A stretch of DNA of 64,000 nucleotides from JAFAYN01 sp963733105 (GTDB lineage Bacteria; Gemmatimonadota; Gemmatimonadetes; Longimicrobiales; Longimicrobiaceae): contig CAVTCB010000005.1 of assembly GCA_963733105.1 (NCBI GenBank), positions 907,644-971,643 on the forward strand, read 5' to 3'. Positions 1 through 9,452 of this stretch are shown piece after piece (the stretch's first letter is position 1; every line of letters begins with the position of its first letter). The notes beneath the pieces were generated by a model. That model was not told where the DNA came from and did not search any database. It saw nothing but the letters and a program-made list of their open reading frames with translations. Position numbers and translations under genes: made by a program.

Positions 1-2
1 TG

Positions 3-737
3 CAGGTGCCGACCTCGCTCATGGCGATGATCGACGCCTCGGTGGGCGGGAAGGTGGGGGTGGACACCCCGGCCGGGAAGAACCTGGTGGGCGCCTTCCA
101 CCAGCCGTGCGCGGTGGTGATCGACTCCGAGCTCCTCCGCACCCTCCCGCCGGAGCACCTGCGCGCGGGGCTGGCCGAGGCGGTGAAGCACGGCGCCATC
201 GCCGACGGGGAGTACCTGGACTGGATCGAGGCCTCGGCGGACGAGCTGCTGGGGGGGGACGCCGAGGCGCTCTCGCGGCTGATCGTCCGCTCGGTGGAGA
301 TCAAGGCCGAGGTGGTGGCGCGCGACGAGCGGGAGGCGGGGCCGCGCAAGCTCCTCAACTTCGGCCACACCGTGGGGCACGCCGTGGAGGCGCTCTCCGG
401 CTACCGCCTCCTCCACGGCGAGGCGGTGGCGATCGGGATGGTGGTGGAGGCGCGCGTCGGCGAGCGGATGGGGGTGGCGGGGAAGGGGACGGCGGAGCGC
501 CTGCGCCGCGTCCTGGGCCGCCTGGGGCTCCCCTCCTCCATGCCGGTGGAGTGGAACGCCGACGACGTGGTGGCCCGCACCCGCACGGACAAGAAGGCGC
601 GCAACGGCCGGGTGGAGTACGCGCTGATCAGCGGCCCCGGCGTCCCTGCGCAGGGGATCGACGGCCGCTGGGGATATGCGGTGCCCGACGAGGTGGTGCG
701 GGAAGCGCTCGGGGTCGGGGTGGGGGCGCGCGTGTAG
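3..737 (+). CDS. aroB: 3-dehydroquinate synthase, 3' part
   Basis: Converts DAHP to 3-dehydroquinate, the second step of the shikimate pathway, in the cytoplasm. The frame is open to the left window edge, so the N-terminal NAD-binding part is missing. What remains is the typical C-terminal two thirds: the QVPTSLMAMIDASVGGK block, then GLAEAVKHG (metal-binding Glu region), FGHTVGHAVEAL and LHGEAVAIGM (metal-binding His residues), and the late TDKK block. All the metal and substrate residues I can check are present, so the gene looks functional. It ends 2 bp before the next start codon, which suggests co-transcription with the small lipoprotein. The DAHP synthase that would feed it is elsewhere in the window (35935). 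The family call is secure; only the start is unseen. Confidence 0.95.
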   Translation, partial: QVPTSLMAMIDASVGGKVGVDTPAGKNLVGAFHQPCAVVIDSELLRTLPPEHLRAGLAEAVKHGAIADGEYLDWIEASADELLGGDAEALSRLIVRSVEIKAEVVARDEREAGPRKLLNFGHTVGHAVEALSGYRLLHGEAVAIGMVVEARVGERMGVAGKGTAERLRRVLGRLGLPSSMPVEWNADDVVARTRTDKKARNGRVEYALISGPGVPAQGIDGRWGYAVPDEVVREALGVGVGARV

Positions 738-739
738 CC

Positions 740-1195
740 ATGCAGACATCCACGCTCGCCGCCGCGCTCGCTCTGGCTCTCCTCCTCCCCGCCTGCGTGA
801 GCGCGGCCGCCCGCGCCGCCGGGGGCGGATCGGGGGGCGCCGTCACGGTCCTGGTGCGGAACGGGACCACCGACGCCCTGCGCGTCACCGCGCGGGGCAC
901 GCGCGGCGCCCGTCTCCAGCCGGGGCAGAGTGCCTGCCTGGTCTTCAACGACGCCGCGCAGCCGGTCTCGCTGAACGCGGTGGCGGTGGGCACCGCCGGG
1001 CGGAGGGCGACTTCCAGCCCGGACGGCTCCGTCCAGGTGGAGCGCCGGCCCGGGAGCACCACGGTGGGGTCGGAGGGGGTGATGGTCAGCCCGTCGTTCG
1101 TCCCCATGGCCGCGGCGGCGTGGCGGTGGGAGCTGGGCGTGCAGTCGGGGCGCCGGGTGGTGGATGCCGTTCCGGTGGAGACTCCTTGTACTTGA
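740..1195 (+). CDS. small putative lipoprotein
   Basis: A 151-residue protein of unknown function. The N-terminus is a hydrophobic signal of about 18 residues ending in LLPAC, a plausible lipobox with Cys19 as the acylated residue. The rest looks like a small beta-rich domain (VTVLVRNGTTDALRVTARG, a turn-rich centre, and a late WRWELGVQSGRRV strand pair). No recognised enzyme motif is visible. It starts 2 bp after aroB, so it is probably translated from the same mRNA; a functional link to aromatic synthesis is not implied. It is followed directly by a type A repeat. The lipoprotein call rests on the signal and Cys19 only. Confidence 0.6.
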   Translation: MQTSTLAAALALALLLPACVSAAARAAGGGSGGAVTVLVRNGTTDALRVTARGTRGARLQPGQSACLVFNDAAQPVSLNAVAVGTAGRRATSSPDGSVQVERRPGSTTVGSEGVMVSPSFVPMAAAAWRWELGVQSGRRVVDAVPVETPCT

Positions 1196-1204
1196 TGGTC
1201 TGAT

Positions 1205-1355
1205 GGGCCGCTCCGGAGCCGGGCCAAACTGCGGCCCGTCTCCTCCGCGGGGGCGGTGAGCCTCGCGAAACAGCCCGCGAGTCTCCCCGCCCCGGAGTGA
1301 GCCAGCCGAAACCGCCGGCTGTCTCCCTCCGAACATCTTTTTACGGGTACTGCGG
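1205..1355 (+). repeat. type A intergenic repeat, copy 1 (three stem-loops)
   Basis: This element recurs at 14347, 34762 and (inverted) 51799. It holds three successive hairpins. Each has a GAGCC-type 5' flank, a variable stem, a loop containing AAAC and a GTCTCC 3' flank. Stems differ from hairpin to hairpin (GGGCC/GGCCC, CTCGCG/CGCGAG, CAGCC/GGCTG) but remain paired. The end of this copy diverges (ACATCTTTTTACGGGTAC in place of CAACGGATCATACGGGTAC). It lies between convergent genes and runs straight into a type C element. Confidence 0.85.
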
Positions 1356-1361
1356 AACGAC

Positions 1362-1475
1362 AAACGACGGGGCGGCACCTTCGCGGTGCCGCCCCGTCGT
1401 TCTTTGCCGTTGCCGTCAGTCCGCGAAGGCGGACTTCGTGCCGTTGTTGCAGCGAATTTATTCGCCCGTGCCGTT
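1362..1475 (+). repeat. type C repeat, copy 1, with terminator-like hairpin
   Basis: Three consecutive stem-loops: a perfect 17-bp stem (1363-1379 with 1385-1401, loop TTCGC), a GTCCGC-GAAG-GCGGAC hairpin near 1420-1436, and a GCGAAT-TT-ATTCGC hairpin near 1451-1465. Further copies lie at 34922 and 47764. The first stem can act as a bidirectional terminator between the lipoprotein gene and the convergent gene at 1863. Confidence 0.85.
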
Positions 1476-1486
1476 GCCGGCTGTTG

Positions 1487-1534
1487 CCCCTGTCCCCTGT
1501 CCCCTGTCCCCTGTCCCCTGTCCCCTGTCCCCTG
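1487..1534 (+). repeat. CCCCTGT heptamer tandem repeat
   Basis: Six complete head-to-tail copies of CCCCTGT plus a partial seventh. There is no coding role. The 7-bp unit would put any read-through in all frames, and copy number is likely to vary between strains. Confidence 0.9.
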
Positions 1535-1542
1535 CCGTTGTT

Positions 1543-1863
1543 CTACTGCCCCCGCGTCTGCGGGCCGCGGGCGTTCACGTCGGGCGGGGTGGTGGCGTCC
1601 ACGCGGCGGGCCTGGGCCTCCATGGCCTGCGTGTCCTCCTCCACCCGGCGCAGCGCCTCGCGGGCCTGCGAGGTGTCCTCCGAGGCGCTCGCGGCGCCGC
1701 TCCCCCGGATCGGCTGGTCGGTGGAGGCGGGGGTGGTGGAATCCACCCGGCGGGCCTGCGCCTCCAGGGCGTCGCGGTTGGCCTCCGCGTTCCGGACGTT
1801 GCTCTCGGCCCTCGAGGTGTCCTCGCTGGCGCGCGCGCCCTGTGCGTCGTCGTTGCGGTCCAT
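1543..1863 (-). CDS. small hydrophilic protein with an internal duplication
   Basis: A 106-residue, highly polar protein of unknown function with no signal peptide or membrane segment. It consists of two similar units of roughly 36 residues. Each runs from an SEDTS(R/Q)A start through a helical Glu/Ala/Arg stretch to an EAQARRVD(S/A)TTP end. The start is ATG at 1863 behind a GGGAGCAACC spacer. It sits about 90 bp downstream of the UvrD-like gene on the same strand, so it may be a distal member of that transcript. The duplicated EAQARRVD motif suggests a repeated binding surface. I do not recognise the family. Confidence 0.6.
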   Translation of the reverse strand: MDRNDDAQGARASEDTSRAESNVRNAEANRDALEAQARRVDSTTPASTDQPIRGSGAASASEDTSQAREALRRVEEDTQAMEAQARRVDATTPPDVNARGPQTRGQ

Positions 1864-1954
1864 GGTTGCTCCCGGCTGGGGTGATCCGCGCTCGGTCTCC
1901 TTGCCCGGCCGCTCCAGCGCAAGCTCCGTTCCCGCAAGGGCCTGCGCGCTCCTC

Positions 1955-4201
1955 CTACGGCTGCGCCAGCATCTCCCGCATCCGCGCGAAGAAGTTCCCC
2001 TTCAGCTCCTGCCGGTCCTCCTCCGAGAGGGAGCTCGCCGAGCCGGAGCGGATCTCCAGCAGCTCGCGCGGGATCTCCTTGAGGAAGCGCGAGGGCTGGC
2101 GGGGCACCGGCTCGCGCGGGGCGCGGGGACGGTCGCCGTCCTCGTCCTCCTTCTTGGGGCGGCCGCCGCCGCGCACGGCGCACCCCGAGAGCGTCAGCCG
2201 GTGCCGCGCGCGGGTGATCCCCACGTAGAAGAGGCGGCGCTCCTCCGCGATCGGGTCCGCCTCCCCGGGCTCCTCCTCCGAGACGGCGTTGACGCTCCGC
2301 GCGTGCGGGAGGATCTCCTCCTCCAGCCCCACCAGGAAGACGTGCGTGAACTCCAGCCCCTTGGCGCTGTGCAGCGTCATCAGCGTCACGCGGTTGGGCT
2401 CCTCGTCCTCCTTGTCCTTGCGCGAGTCCTCGTCCTCCGTCAGGGAGACGCGCTCCAGGAAGGCGGCCAGGTTGGGCGGGGTCCAGTGGTCCTCCTCGTC
2501 GGGGAGGGGCTGCTCCGTCCAGGCGCGGCTCTCGTAGCGGCCGATGGAGGACAGGAAGTCGCGGAGGTTGTCCACGCGGATCTCGGCCACCTTCTCGGCC
2601 TTGTTCTCGGCGCGGATCGCCTCCTCCAGCCGCACCCGCTTCAGGAGCTCGCGGGCGAAGCCCTCCAGCGAGCGCTCCCCCGGGTTCCCGGAGACGATCG
2701 CCGCCTCCGTGGCCAGGTACTCGGTGCGCGCCTCCTCCATCATCCCCACGAAGTGGCGCACCGCCTCCGCCTGCGGGCGGGTGAGCCCGTCGTCCGCGCC
2801 GGCCGCGGCCATGGCGTCCCAGAGCGTGCCCTTCGTCGCGCCGCGCGGACTCCAGCAGCTTCATCACCGACGTCCGCCCGATCCCGCGGGTGGGGAAGTT
2901 GACCACCCGCCGCAGCGCCACCTCGTCGCGCGGGTTCAGCACCGCGCGCAGGTAGGCCACCGCGTAGGCGATCTCGATGCGGTCGAAGTACGAGGTGCCC
3001 GCCCACCACGCGGTAGGGGACGTTGGCGGCGCGGAGCGCCTCCTCCAGCGGGCGCGACTGGAGGTTGGTGCGGTACAGCACGCCGAAGTCGGACCACTGC
3101 AGCTTCTCGCGTGAAGCGCCGCAGCCCGATCTCCCGCGCCACCATCTCCGCCTCCTCCTCCTCGGCCGTCTTCCCGGGCGCGCCGCGGAACTCCCAGTAG
3201 TCGATCTTGGGCCCCGGGCCGTTGGAGGTGCGGAGGCGCTTCTCCTTGCGCGACTGGTTGTTGGCGATCACCCCGTTGGCCGCGTCCAGGATGCGCTGCG
3301 TGGAGCGGTAGTTCTCCTCCATCACCACCACGCGGGCGCCGGGGTAGTGGCGCTCGAAGTCCAGGATGCTGCGGTGGTCGGCGCCCCGCCAGGCGTAGAT
3401 GGACTGGTCGTCGTCGCCCACCACGCACAGGTTCTTGCGCGGGCCGGCCAGGAGCCGCGCCATCTCCAGCTGCGCCCCGTTGGTGTCCTGGTACTCGTCC
3501 ACCATCAGGTAGTGCCAGCGCTTCCAGAGCGCTTCCCGCGTCGCGGAGTCCTCGCGGAGGAGCTGCACGGGGAGGAGGAGAAGGTCGTCGAAGTCGCAGG
3601 CGCCGGCGGCGCGCAGCGCCTCCTCGTAGCGCGGGTACACGTCCGCGGCCAGCACGTCGTAGTCGTCGGTGCGGTTGCCGCGGGTGCGCCCCGCCGCCAC
3701 CTCGCGCGCGGCCTCCAGCGGGGTGGTCAGGCGGTTCTTCCACCCCGAGATGCGGCCCAGAACCCGCTTCACGTCGAAGCGCTCGTCCCCCGCCGTCGCG
3801 GAGACGTGCACCTCCTCGGCCAGGATGCGCTTGACCACCGCGCTCTGGTCGCCGGTCCCGTAGATGGAGAACTTCTGCGGGAGCCCGATCCGCTCGCCGT
3901 GCTCGCGGAGGATGCGCGCCCCCAGCGAGTGGAAGGTGGAGAGGAGCACCCCCTTGGCGGCCTTCCCCACCATCGCCGCCACGCGCTCCCGCATCTCGGC
4001 GGCGGCCTTGTTGGTGAAGGTGACGGCCAGGATGCGGCGCGGCTCCACCCCCAGGCTCAGGAGGTGGGCGATGCGGAACACCAGGGTGCGCGTCTTCCCC
4101 GACCCGGCCCCGGCGAGGACCAGGACGGGCCCCTCGGTGGCGAGAGCGGCGGACTGCTGCTCCGGGTTGAGCGCGCGGAGGTGCTGGGGGACGTGCGACA
4201 A
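1955..4201 (-). CDS. UvrD/PcrA-type superfamily 1 DNA helicase (three frame breaks)
   Basis: An ATP-dependent 3'-5' DNA helicase of the UvrD/PcrA/Rep family, acting in repair and replication. Motifs in order: LNPEQQ (Q motif), AGAGSGKT (Walker A), VTFTNKAAAEM (Ia), VDEYQDTN (II), GDDDQSIYAWRGA (III), NYRST (IV), TLHSAKGLEF (V), and VGITRARHRL (VI). The reading frame breaks near 3110, 3000 and 2835. Removing one base at each site restores conserved text: REKLQWSDFGVLYRTN, VVGGTSYFDRIEIAYAV and ATKGTLWDAMAAA. The repaired protein is about 747 residues, normal for PcrA. The C-terminus ends in a helix with FFARMREML. All three breaks are one-base insertions, so sequence error is more likely than a pseudogene. 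It is divergent from the acyl-CoA synthetase gene. Confidence 0.85.
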
Positions 4202-4355
4202 CGGAGTAATGAAGCGCGAAAGTGCGGGGGCGCGGGAGCGCGGGACGGCGCTCCCGCGGGCGGAAGATACCGGCGCGCCGGGTGGGTGTAAAGCGGCGCG
4301 GAGGGGGGCGTTGCGGGGAGCCGCAAAAGCCCGCTGAAACGCTTGCGGACACAGT

Positions 4356-4384
4356 TTGACGCCGCGGGACCCGCCGGTTATGTT
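4356..4384 (+). promoter_or_regulatory. sigma70-type promoter of the acyl-CoA synthetase gene
   Basis: TTGACG (4356-4361), a 17-bp spacer and TATGTT (4379-4384). The start codon follows at 4426 behind a GGAGG ribosome binding site at about 4417. Confidence 0.75.
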
Positions 4385-4425
4385 TGTCCCGTCGTTTCAG
4401 GCCAGTACACCCGTCCGGAGGTTTC

Positions 4426-6024
4426 ATGGCGCTTCGCGACCGCTTCCGCGGTATATCCGTAGCGGAAAGTCTGGCGCTCCGCGCCGCCGAGGACCCCCAG
4501 CGCACCTTCGTGGTGCTCGGGGACCGGCGACTCACCTACCAGCAGGTCGACGCACAATCCACCGCCCTCGCCGCAGCGCTCCACGAGCTGGGGATCGAGG
4601 CGGGGGACCGGATCGCGCTCAACCTTCCCAACTGGCCCGAGTTCCTCGTCGCCCTCTTCGCGGCGGCCAAGCTCGGCGCGACCATCGTCCCGCTCAACCC
4701 GAAGTACACCACGCCGGAGCTGCAGTACATGCTCCGGCACTCGGAGACGGTGGTGGTGGTCACGGCGGAGAACTTCGACGGGGTGGACTACCTGGCGCGC
4801 TTCGAGGGCTTCCTCACCGCCCTCCCCGACCTGCAGTACGTGGTGTCGGTGGGGGAGGAGGACCTCTGGTACGACGACCGCATCTACCAGTTCGAGGACC
4901 TGCTCTCCAGCGGGGAGGGGCGCACGCTTCTCCGCGCGGAGGTGGACCCGGACGAGGTGTTCGCCATCCTGTACACCTCCGGCACCATGGGGAAGCCCAA
5001 GGGGGTGTCGCTGTCGCACGCCAACCTGCTGGAGACGGCGGCGGGCGTGGCGGACAGCGTGGGGCTGCGGCCGGACGACGTGGTGTACGGGGTGAACTGC
5101 CTCTTCAACATCTTCGGCGTGGGGCCGGGGGTGCTGGGGACGCTCGCCGCGGGCGCCTCGCTGGTCCTGCAGGACGACGGGAATCCCGCCCGCGCGCTGG
5201 AGATCATCGAGCGGGAGCGGGTGACGGTGCACCACGGCGTCCCCACCACCTTCCTGACCGAGCTGCGCGAGCAGGCGGAGGCCCCGCGGAGCCTGTCTTC
5301 GCTCCGCACGGGGATCATCGCCGGGGCCCCGGTCCCGGAGGACGTGGTGACGCGGGTGCAGCGGGAGATGGTCCCCGACGTCCGGATCGGGTACGGGCTC
5401 ACGGAGACGGGCTCCATGGTGTCCGTCACGCGGGACGGCGACCCCGAGGGGAAGCGGCTCCGCACCGTGGGGCGGCCGCTGGAGGGTGTGGAGGTGCGGG
5501 TGATCGACACCGACGGCTCGGTCCTCCCGGAGGAGTCGGTGGGCGAGCTGGCCATCCGCGGTCCCGGGGTGATGAAGGGGTACTACCGCCAGCCGGGGGA
5601 GACCTCGCACGCCCTCACCGCGGACGGCTTCTTCCTGACCGGCGACCTGGGGATGGTGGACGAGGAGGGATACCTCCACATCATCGGCCGCCGCAAGGAG
5701 ATGATCATCCGCGGCGGGTTCAACGTGTACCCCCGCGAGGTGGAGGACCGGCTGCACGCCCACCCCGCGGTGCTCGACGCGGCGGTCGTCGGGCTCCCGG
5801 ACGAGATCCTGGGAGAGATGGCGTGCGCCTGCATCGTCCCCGTCGAGGGGGCGATCGTCACCGGCGAAGAGATCAAGGATTTCTGTCGCGAGGTGATGGC
5901 GGACTACAAGGTACCCGACCTGGTCCGCTTTCTCGACAGCTTCCCGATGACCGGGAGCGGCAAGGTGCGGCGGGTGGAGCTGGCGCGGATGATCAGCGCC
6001 GAAGAATCGAGCCGCCGACCGTGA
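4426..6024 (+). CDS. acyl-CoA synthetase / AMP-forming ligase
   Basis: An ANL-superfamily enzyme that adenylates a carboxylic acid and transfers it to CoA; the chain length is not readable from sequence. 532 residues from ATG 4426, chosen for its GGAGG site; a start 14 codons upstream lacks one. Motifs: YTSGTMGKPKG (P-loop, near residue 180), YGLTETG (A5), FFLTGDLG (A7), GRRKEMIIRGGFNVYP (hinge A8), and the catalytic Lys in SGKVRR near the C-terminus. The set is complete. It stands alone behind its own promoter. The family includes long-chain FadD and medium-chain ligases; I would not choose between them. Confidence 0.9.
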   Translation: MALRDRFRGISVAESLALRAAEDPQRTFVVLGDRRLTYQQVDAQSTALAAALHELGIEAGDRIALNLPNWPEFLVALFAAAKLGATIVPLNPKYTTPELQYMLRHSETVVVVTAENFDGVDYLARFEGFLTALPDLQYVVSVGEEDLWYDDRIYQFEDLLSSGEGRTLLRAEVDPDEVFAILYTSGTMGKPKGVSLSHANLLETAAGVADSVGLRPDDVVYGVNCLFNIFGVGPGVLGTLAAGASLVLQDDGNPARALEIIERERVTVHHGVPTTFLTELREQAEAPRSLSSLRTGIIAGAPVPEDVVTRVQREMVPDVRIGYGLTETGSMVSVTRDGDPEGKRLRTVGRPLEGVEVRVIDTDGSVLPEESVGELAIRGPGVMKGYYRQPGETSHALTADGFFLTGDLGMVDEEGYLHIIGRRKEMIIRGGFNVYPREVEDRLHAHPAVLDAAVVGLPDEILGEMACACIVPVEGAIVTGEEIKDFCREVMADYKVPDLVRFLDSFPMTGSGKVRRVELARMISAEESSRRP

Positions 6025-6159
6025 CCCTCCCGGAATGTCGAACCGAGGCATAGGCCTCCACGCGAGACCCCTCCCGCCGTCCCCCCTCCCCGCGCGCACC
6101 GCGCCGGCAGGGGGCGAGGCGGAGGGGTCTCGCCGCAAACAAGCACAACACGGCGACAG

Positions 6160-8836
6160 ATGAATCGTAGACAACCGTTCGGCGCCCCGGTCTGGGGCGG
6201 ACAGGCACACACGCACGCGCCCAACGCGGCGCTGCTGATCGACTTCGACAACGTGACGGTCGGGATCCGGAGCGACCTGGGGAAGGAGCTCAAGGCCCTC
6301 CTCAACTCCGACATCATCAAGGGGAAGGTGGCGGTGCAGCGCGCCTACGCCGACTGGCGGCGCTACCCGCAGTACATCGTCCCCCTGACCGAGGCGTCGG
6401 TCGACCTGATCTTCGCCCCCGCGTACGGCACCTCCAAGAAGAACGCCACCGACCTCCGCATGGCGGTGGACGCCATCGAGCTGGTCTTCACCCGACCCGA
6501 GATCGGGACCTTCATCCTCCTCACCGGCGACTCCGACTTCTCCTCCTGCGTGCTGAAGCTGAAGGAGTACGGGAAGTACGTGATCGGCGTGGGGATGCGG
6601 GAGTCGTCCAGCGACCTGCTCATCCAGAACTGCGACGAGTACTTCTCCTACCACTCCCTCTCCGGGCTCACGCGGGCCTCGGTGAGCGAGGGGATGAAGG
6701 AGGACCCCTGGTCGCTGGTGAAGGTGGCGGTGCGGCAGATGGTCAAGGACCGCGACACCATGCGCCCGGACCGCCTGAAGCAGGTGATGATCACCCTGGA
6801 CCCGGGCTTCGACGAGAAGAAGCTGGGGTACAGCAAGTTCTCGCGCTTCGTGATCGAGGCGGCCAACAAGGGGCTGATCCGCCTGCGCCGCGGCTCGGAC
6901 GGGCAGCACGAGCTCGGCGCCGTGGAGGACGAAGCCTCCGCTCCGTACGCCGAGGACGCGGCGCCCCGCTCCGAGGAGCGTCCGCGCGAGCGTGACCGCC
7001 ACCGCGGGCGGGGGCGCGACCGGGACAGGGACCGCGATCGTGACCGCGACCGCGAGCGCCGCCCGGCGCCGGAGCCGATCGTCCCCGCCGCGACGCACCC
7101 GTCGGTGGAGCTGGTGGAGACGCCGGTGTTCGGGGACGACGACCGCCCCGAGGTGGTGGGGGTGCTGGAGCAGGTCAAGGGCGGGGAGGTGGTGGAGCCG
7201 ATCTCCGACCTGGACGCCGCCTACTCGCTCCTGCAGCACGTGGTGCGCGGGATGACCGGCCGCGGCGGCGCGGCGCGCGACGCCGACGTGAAGCGGAAGA
7301 TGCTGGACACGGCCCCGGGCTTCGACGAGACGACGCTGGGCTTCAGCAAGTTCTCCCGCTTCCTGCGCCAGGCGCACGACGCGGAGGCCATCGACCTCCG
7401 CCAGACGGGGGACGGGGGGTACGAGGTGGCGCTCCCCGCCAGCGGGAAGCGCCTCCCCGCGCCGGCGGGGCTCCGCTCCGCGGCGCCGCGCCCGGACTCG
7501 CCGCTGGCGGAGCCGGTGCAGGTGGACCTGGCGGCGGCCGCCCCGGCCCCCGGGGCCGCGGAGGCCCCGTCGCGCGGGCGTGGACGCGGGCGTGGCCGTG
7601 GCCGCGGCGCCGCCGACGCGGCGCCTCCGATCCTTCCCGGGCAGGCGGTGGGCTCCGCCCCCGACGCCGGGGAGTCGCTGCTGGAGCCGCTCCGCGAGGA
7701 GGCCCCCGTGGCTGAAGTGCCCGTGGCGGAGGCGCCCGCCGCCGCCGAGCCGGAGCGCGCCGAGACGCCCGCTCCGGCCGCGGAGCCGGAGCGCGCGCCG
7801 CGACCCGGCCGCGGGTGCCGCGGTGCGGGTGACGCTGCGCGGCCGTGGCGGCTCGCGGAGCCGTGGAGGCGCGCCGGAGGGCCCGCCGCCGCTCCTCCCG
7901 GGGCAGGCGGTCCCGACCTCGCGCGCCGCGGCGGCGCAGGAGGCACCGGCCGCGCGCGAGGAGGAGCCGGTGCTCCCCGCCGCCGAGGAGCCGGCCGCGC
8001 TCCCGGAGGCCGTCGCCTCCACCCCCGAGCCGGAGGCGGAGGCCCCCGCCGCGGAGGAGACCCCGCGGAAGCGCGCACGCTCGCGCGGCCGCGGCCGCAA
8101 GGGCGGCGCGGCGGCCGAGGCCCCCGTGGAGGAGGCCGCTCCGGCCGCTCCCCCGGCGTTCTCGGCCGAGGCGCTGGGGCTTCCCACGGAGGCCGGCGAG
8201 GTGGCCGGCTACCTGGGCGGCTACAAGGGCGTCGGGAAGAAGACCGTCGAGGCGCTGACCGACGCGGTGGGCGGCGACGTGTTCCGGGTGCTGGAGGAGG
8301 ACCCGGACCAGGTCCGCCGGATCCTCGGCGACCGCCGCGCCGGTGCGCTGCTGGAGCAGTGGTCCGACGACCGCGACCGCCGCCAGGCGGAGCGCGGGAC
8401 GGAGGCCCCCGCCCCGGCGGAGGCGGTCGCTCCCGCGGCGGAGGAGCCCGAGCCGCCGGTCCTCTTCGACGAGATGGGCGTGGACGCCAGCGCCGTCGTG
8501 GAGGAGCCGGGCGCCGACGAGGACGCGGCCGACGGCGACGGGGAGGGCGAGGGCCCGCGCAAGCGCGGCCGCTCGCGCGGTCGCCGCGGCGGCCGCGGGC
8601 GTGCCCGCAAGGGCGGCAACGGCGAGGCCGGCGCGGACGCGGTCCCGGCCGGCGAGGCTCCCGCGCCGGAGGCCCCGGCGCCCGCGCCTCCCGCCCCGGA
8701 GGCCTCCGCCCCCGAGGCGGCGGAGGGCGAGGGCGAGGGTGAAGGCGAGGGAGGCGGTCCCGCGAAGAAGTCGCGGTCGCGCGGACGCCGCGGCGGGCGC
8801 GGCCGGGCACGGAAGAAGGACGGCGCCGCCGAGTGA
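6160..8836 (+). CDS. NYN-domain / two LOTUS (OST-HTH) domains / RG-rich tail (one frame break)
   Basis: Probably an RNA-binding protein or nuclease. Residues about 25-170 form a NYN (PIN-like) domain with LLIDFDNV and LLTGDSDFS, carrying the acidic residues expected at the metal site. Two LOTUS/OST-HTH domains follow, near residues 185-260 and 350-430, each with the same core (PGFDEKKLGYSKFSRF and PGFDETTLGFSKFSRF). Between them lies an Arg-Asp run. The C-terminal half alternates acidic Pro-Ala-Glu linkers with RG/RGG boxes, contains two LLPGQAV-type motifs, and has one helix-hairpin-helix-like patch (GYKGVGKKTVEAL) like that of RecD2. The frame breaks once near 7,800; a one-base insertion explains it, giving about 892 codons. 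It overlaps the next gene by 4 bp. NYN-LOTUS fusions are known in bacteria; the long RG tail is unusual. Confidence 0.8.
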
Positions 8837-9444
8837 CGCGGCGGGGTGCAGGGGGGGCGGGCTCCGGCCCGCTCCCCCCGGACTTTCACGACCGGGACGC
8901 CGGGGAGGTCGCTCGCGACCTCCTCGGCGCTTTCGTCGTGTCCGAGGTGGGGGGGGTGCGCGTCGTCGGGGAGATCGTGGAGACGGAGGCCTACACCGGC
9001 CCCGAGGACGAGGCCTCGCACGCCCACATCCGCTTCGGGAAGACGAAGCGCAACGCCGCCATGTTCGCCACCGCGGGGACCGCCTACGTGTACCGGATCT
9101 ACGGGATGCACTGGTGCCTCAACGTGGTCACCGGCGTCGAGGGGTTTCCGGCGGCGGTGCTGGTCCGCGCCGCGCGCGTGGTGGAGGGGGCGGAGGCCGC
9201 CTCGGAGCGGCGCCCCGGGCGCCCGGAGCGCGACCTGCTGCGCGGGCCCGGGAACCTGTGCCGGGGGATGGGGATCGACGGCGGCCTCAACTTCCACCCG
9301 CTCGACCGCTCCCCGCTCTGGGTGGCCCCCGGCGCGACGGTTCCCGACGACCGGGTGGAGCGGGGGCCGAGGATCGGGATCACGCGCGCCGCGGACGCGC
9401 CGCTGCGCTTCTGGGTGCGGGGCGACCCGCACGTGTCCAGGTAG
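8833..9444 (+). CDS. alkyladenine (3-methyladenine) DNA glycosylase, AAG/MPG family
   Basis: A base-excision repair enzyme that removes alkylated purines. 203 residues from GTG 8833, whose codon overlaps the stop of the upstream gene (GTGA), so translation is probably coupled. Family blocks in order: DAGEVARDLLGAFVV, GEIVETEAYTGPEDEASHA (catalytic Glu region), AYVYRIYGMHWCLNVV, GPGNLCRGMGID and PRIGITRAAD. Length and motifs fit a complete AAG fold. The upstream partner is a NYN-LOTUS protein and the downstream gene a HisN-like phosphatase; the grouping has no obvious single pathway. Confidence 0.93.
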   Translation: MTRRGAGGAGSGPLPPDFHDRDAGEVARDLLGAFVVSEVGGVRVVGEIVETEAYTGPEDEASHAHIRFGKTKRNAAMFATAGTAYVYRIYGMHWCLNVVTGVEGFPAAVLVRAARVVEGAEAASERRPGRPERDLLRGPGNLCRGMGIDGGLNFHPLDRSPLWVAPGATVPDDRVERGPRIGITRAADAPLRFWVRGDPHVSR

Positions 9445-9452
9445 GAGGGAGC

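Noticed and set aside
401..1378. Long minus-strand open frame opposite aroB
   Set aside because: Arg/Pro-rich text caused by high GC on the opposite strand; no family pattern and it runs through a repeat.
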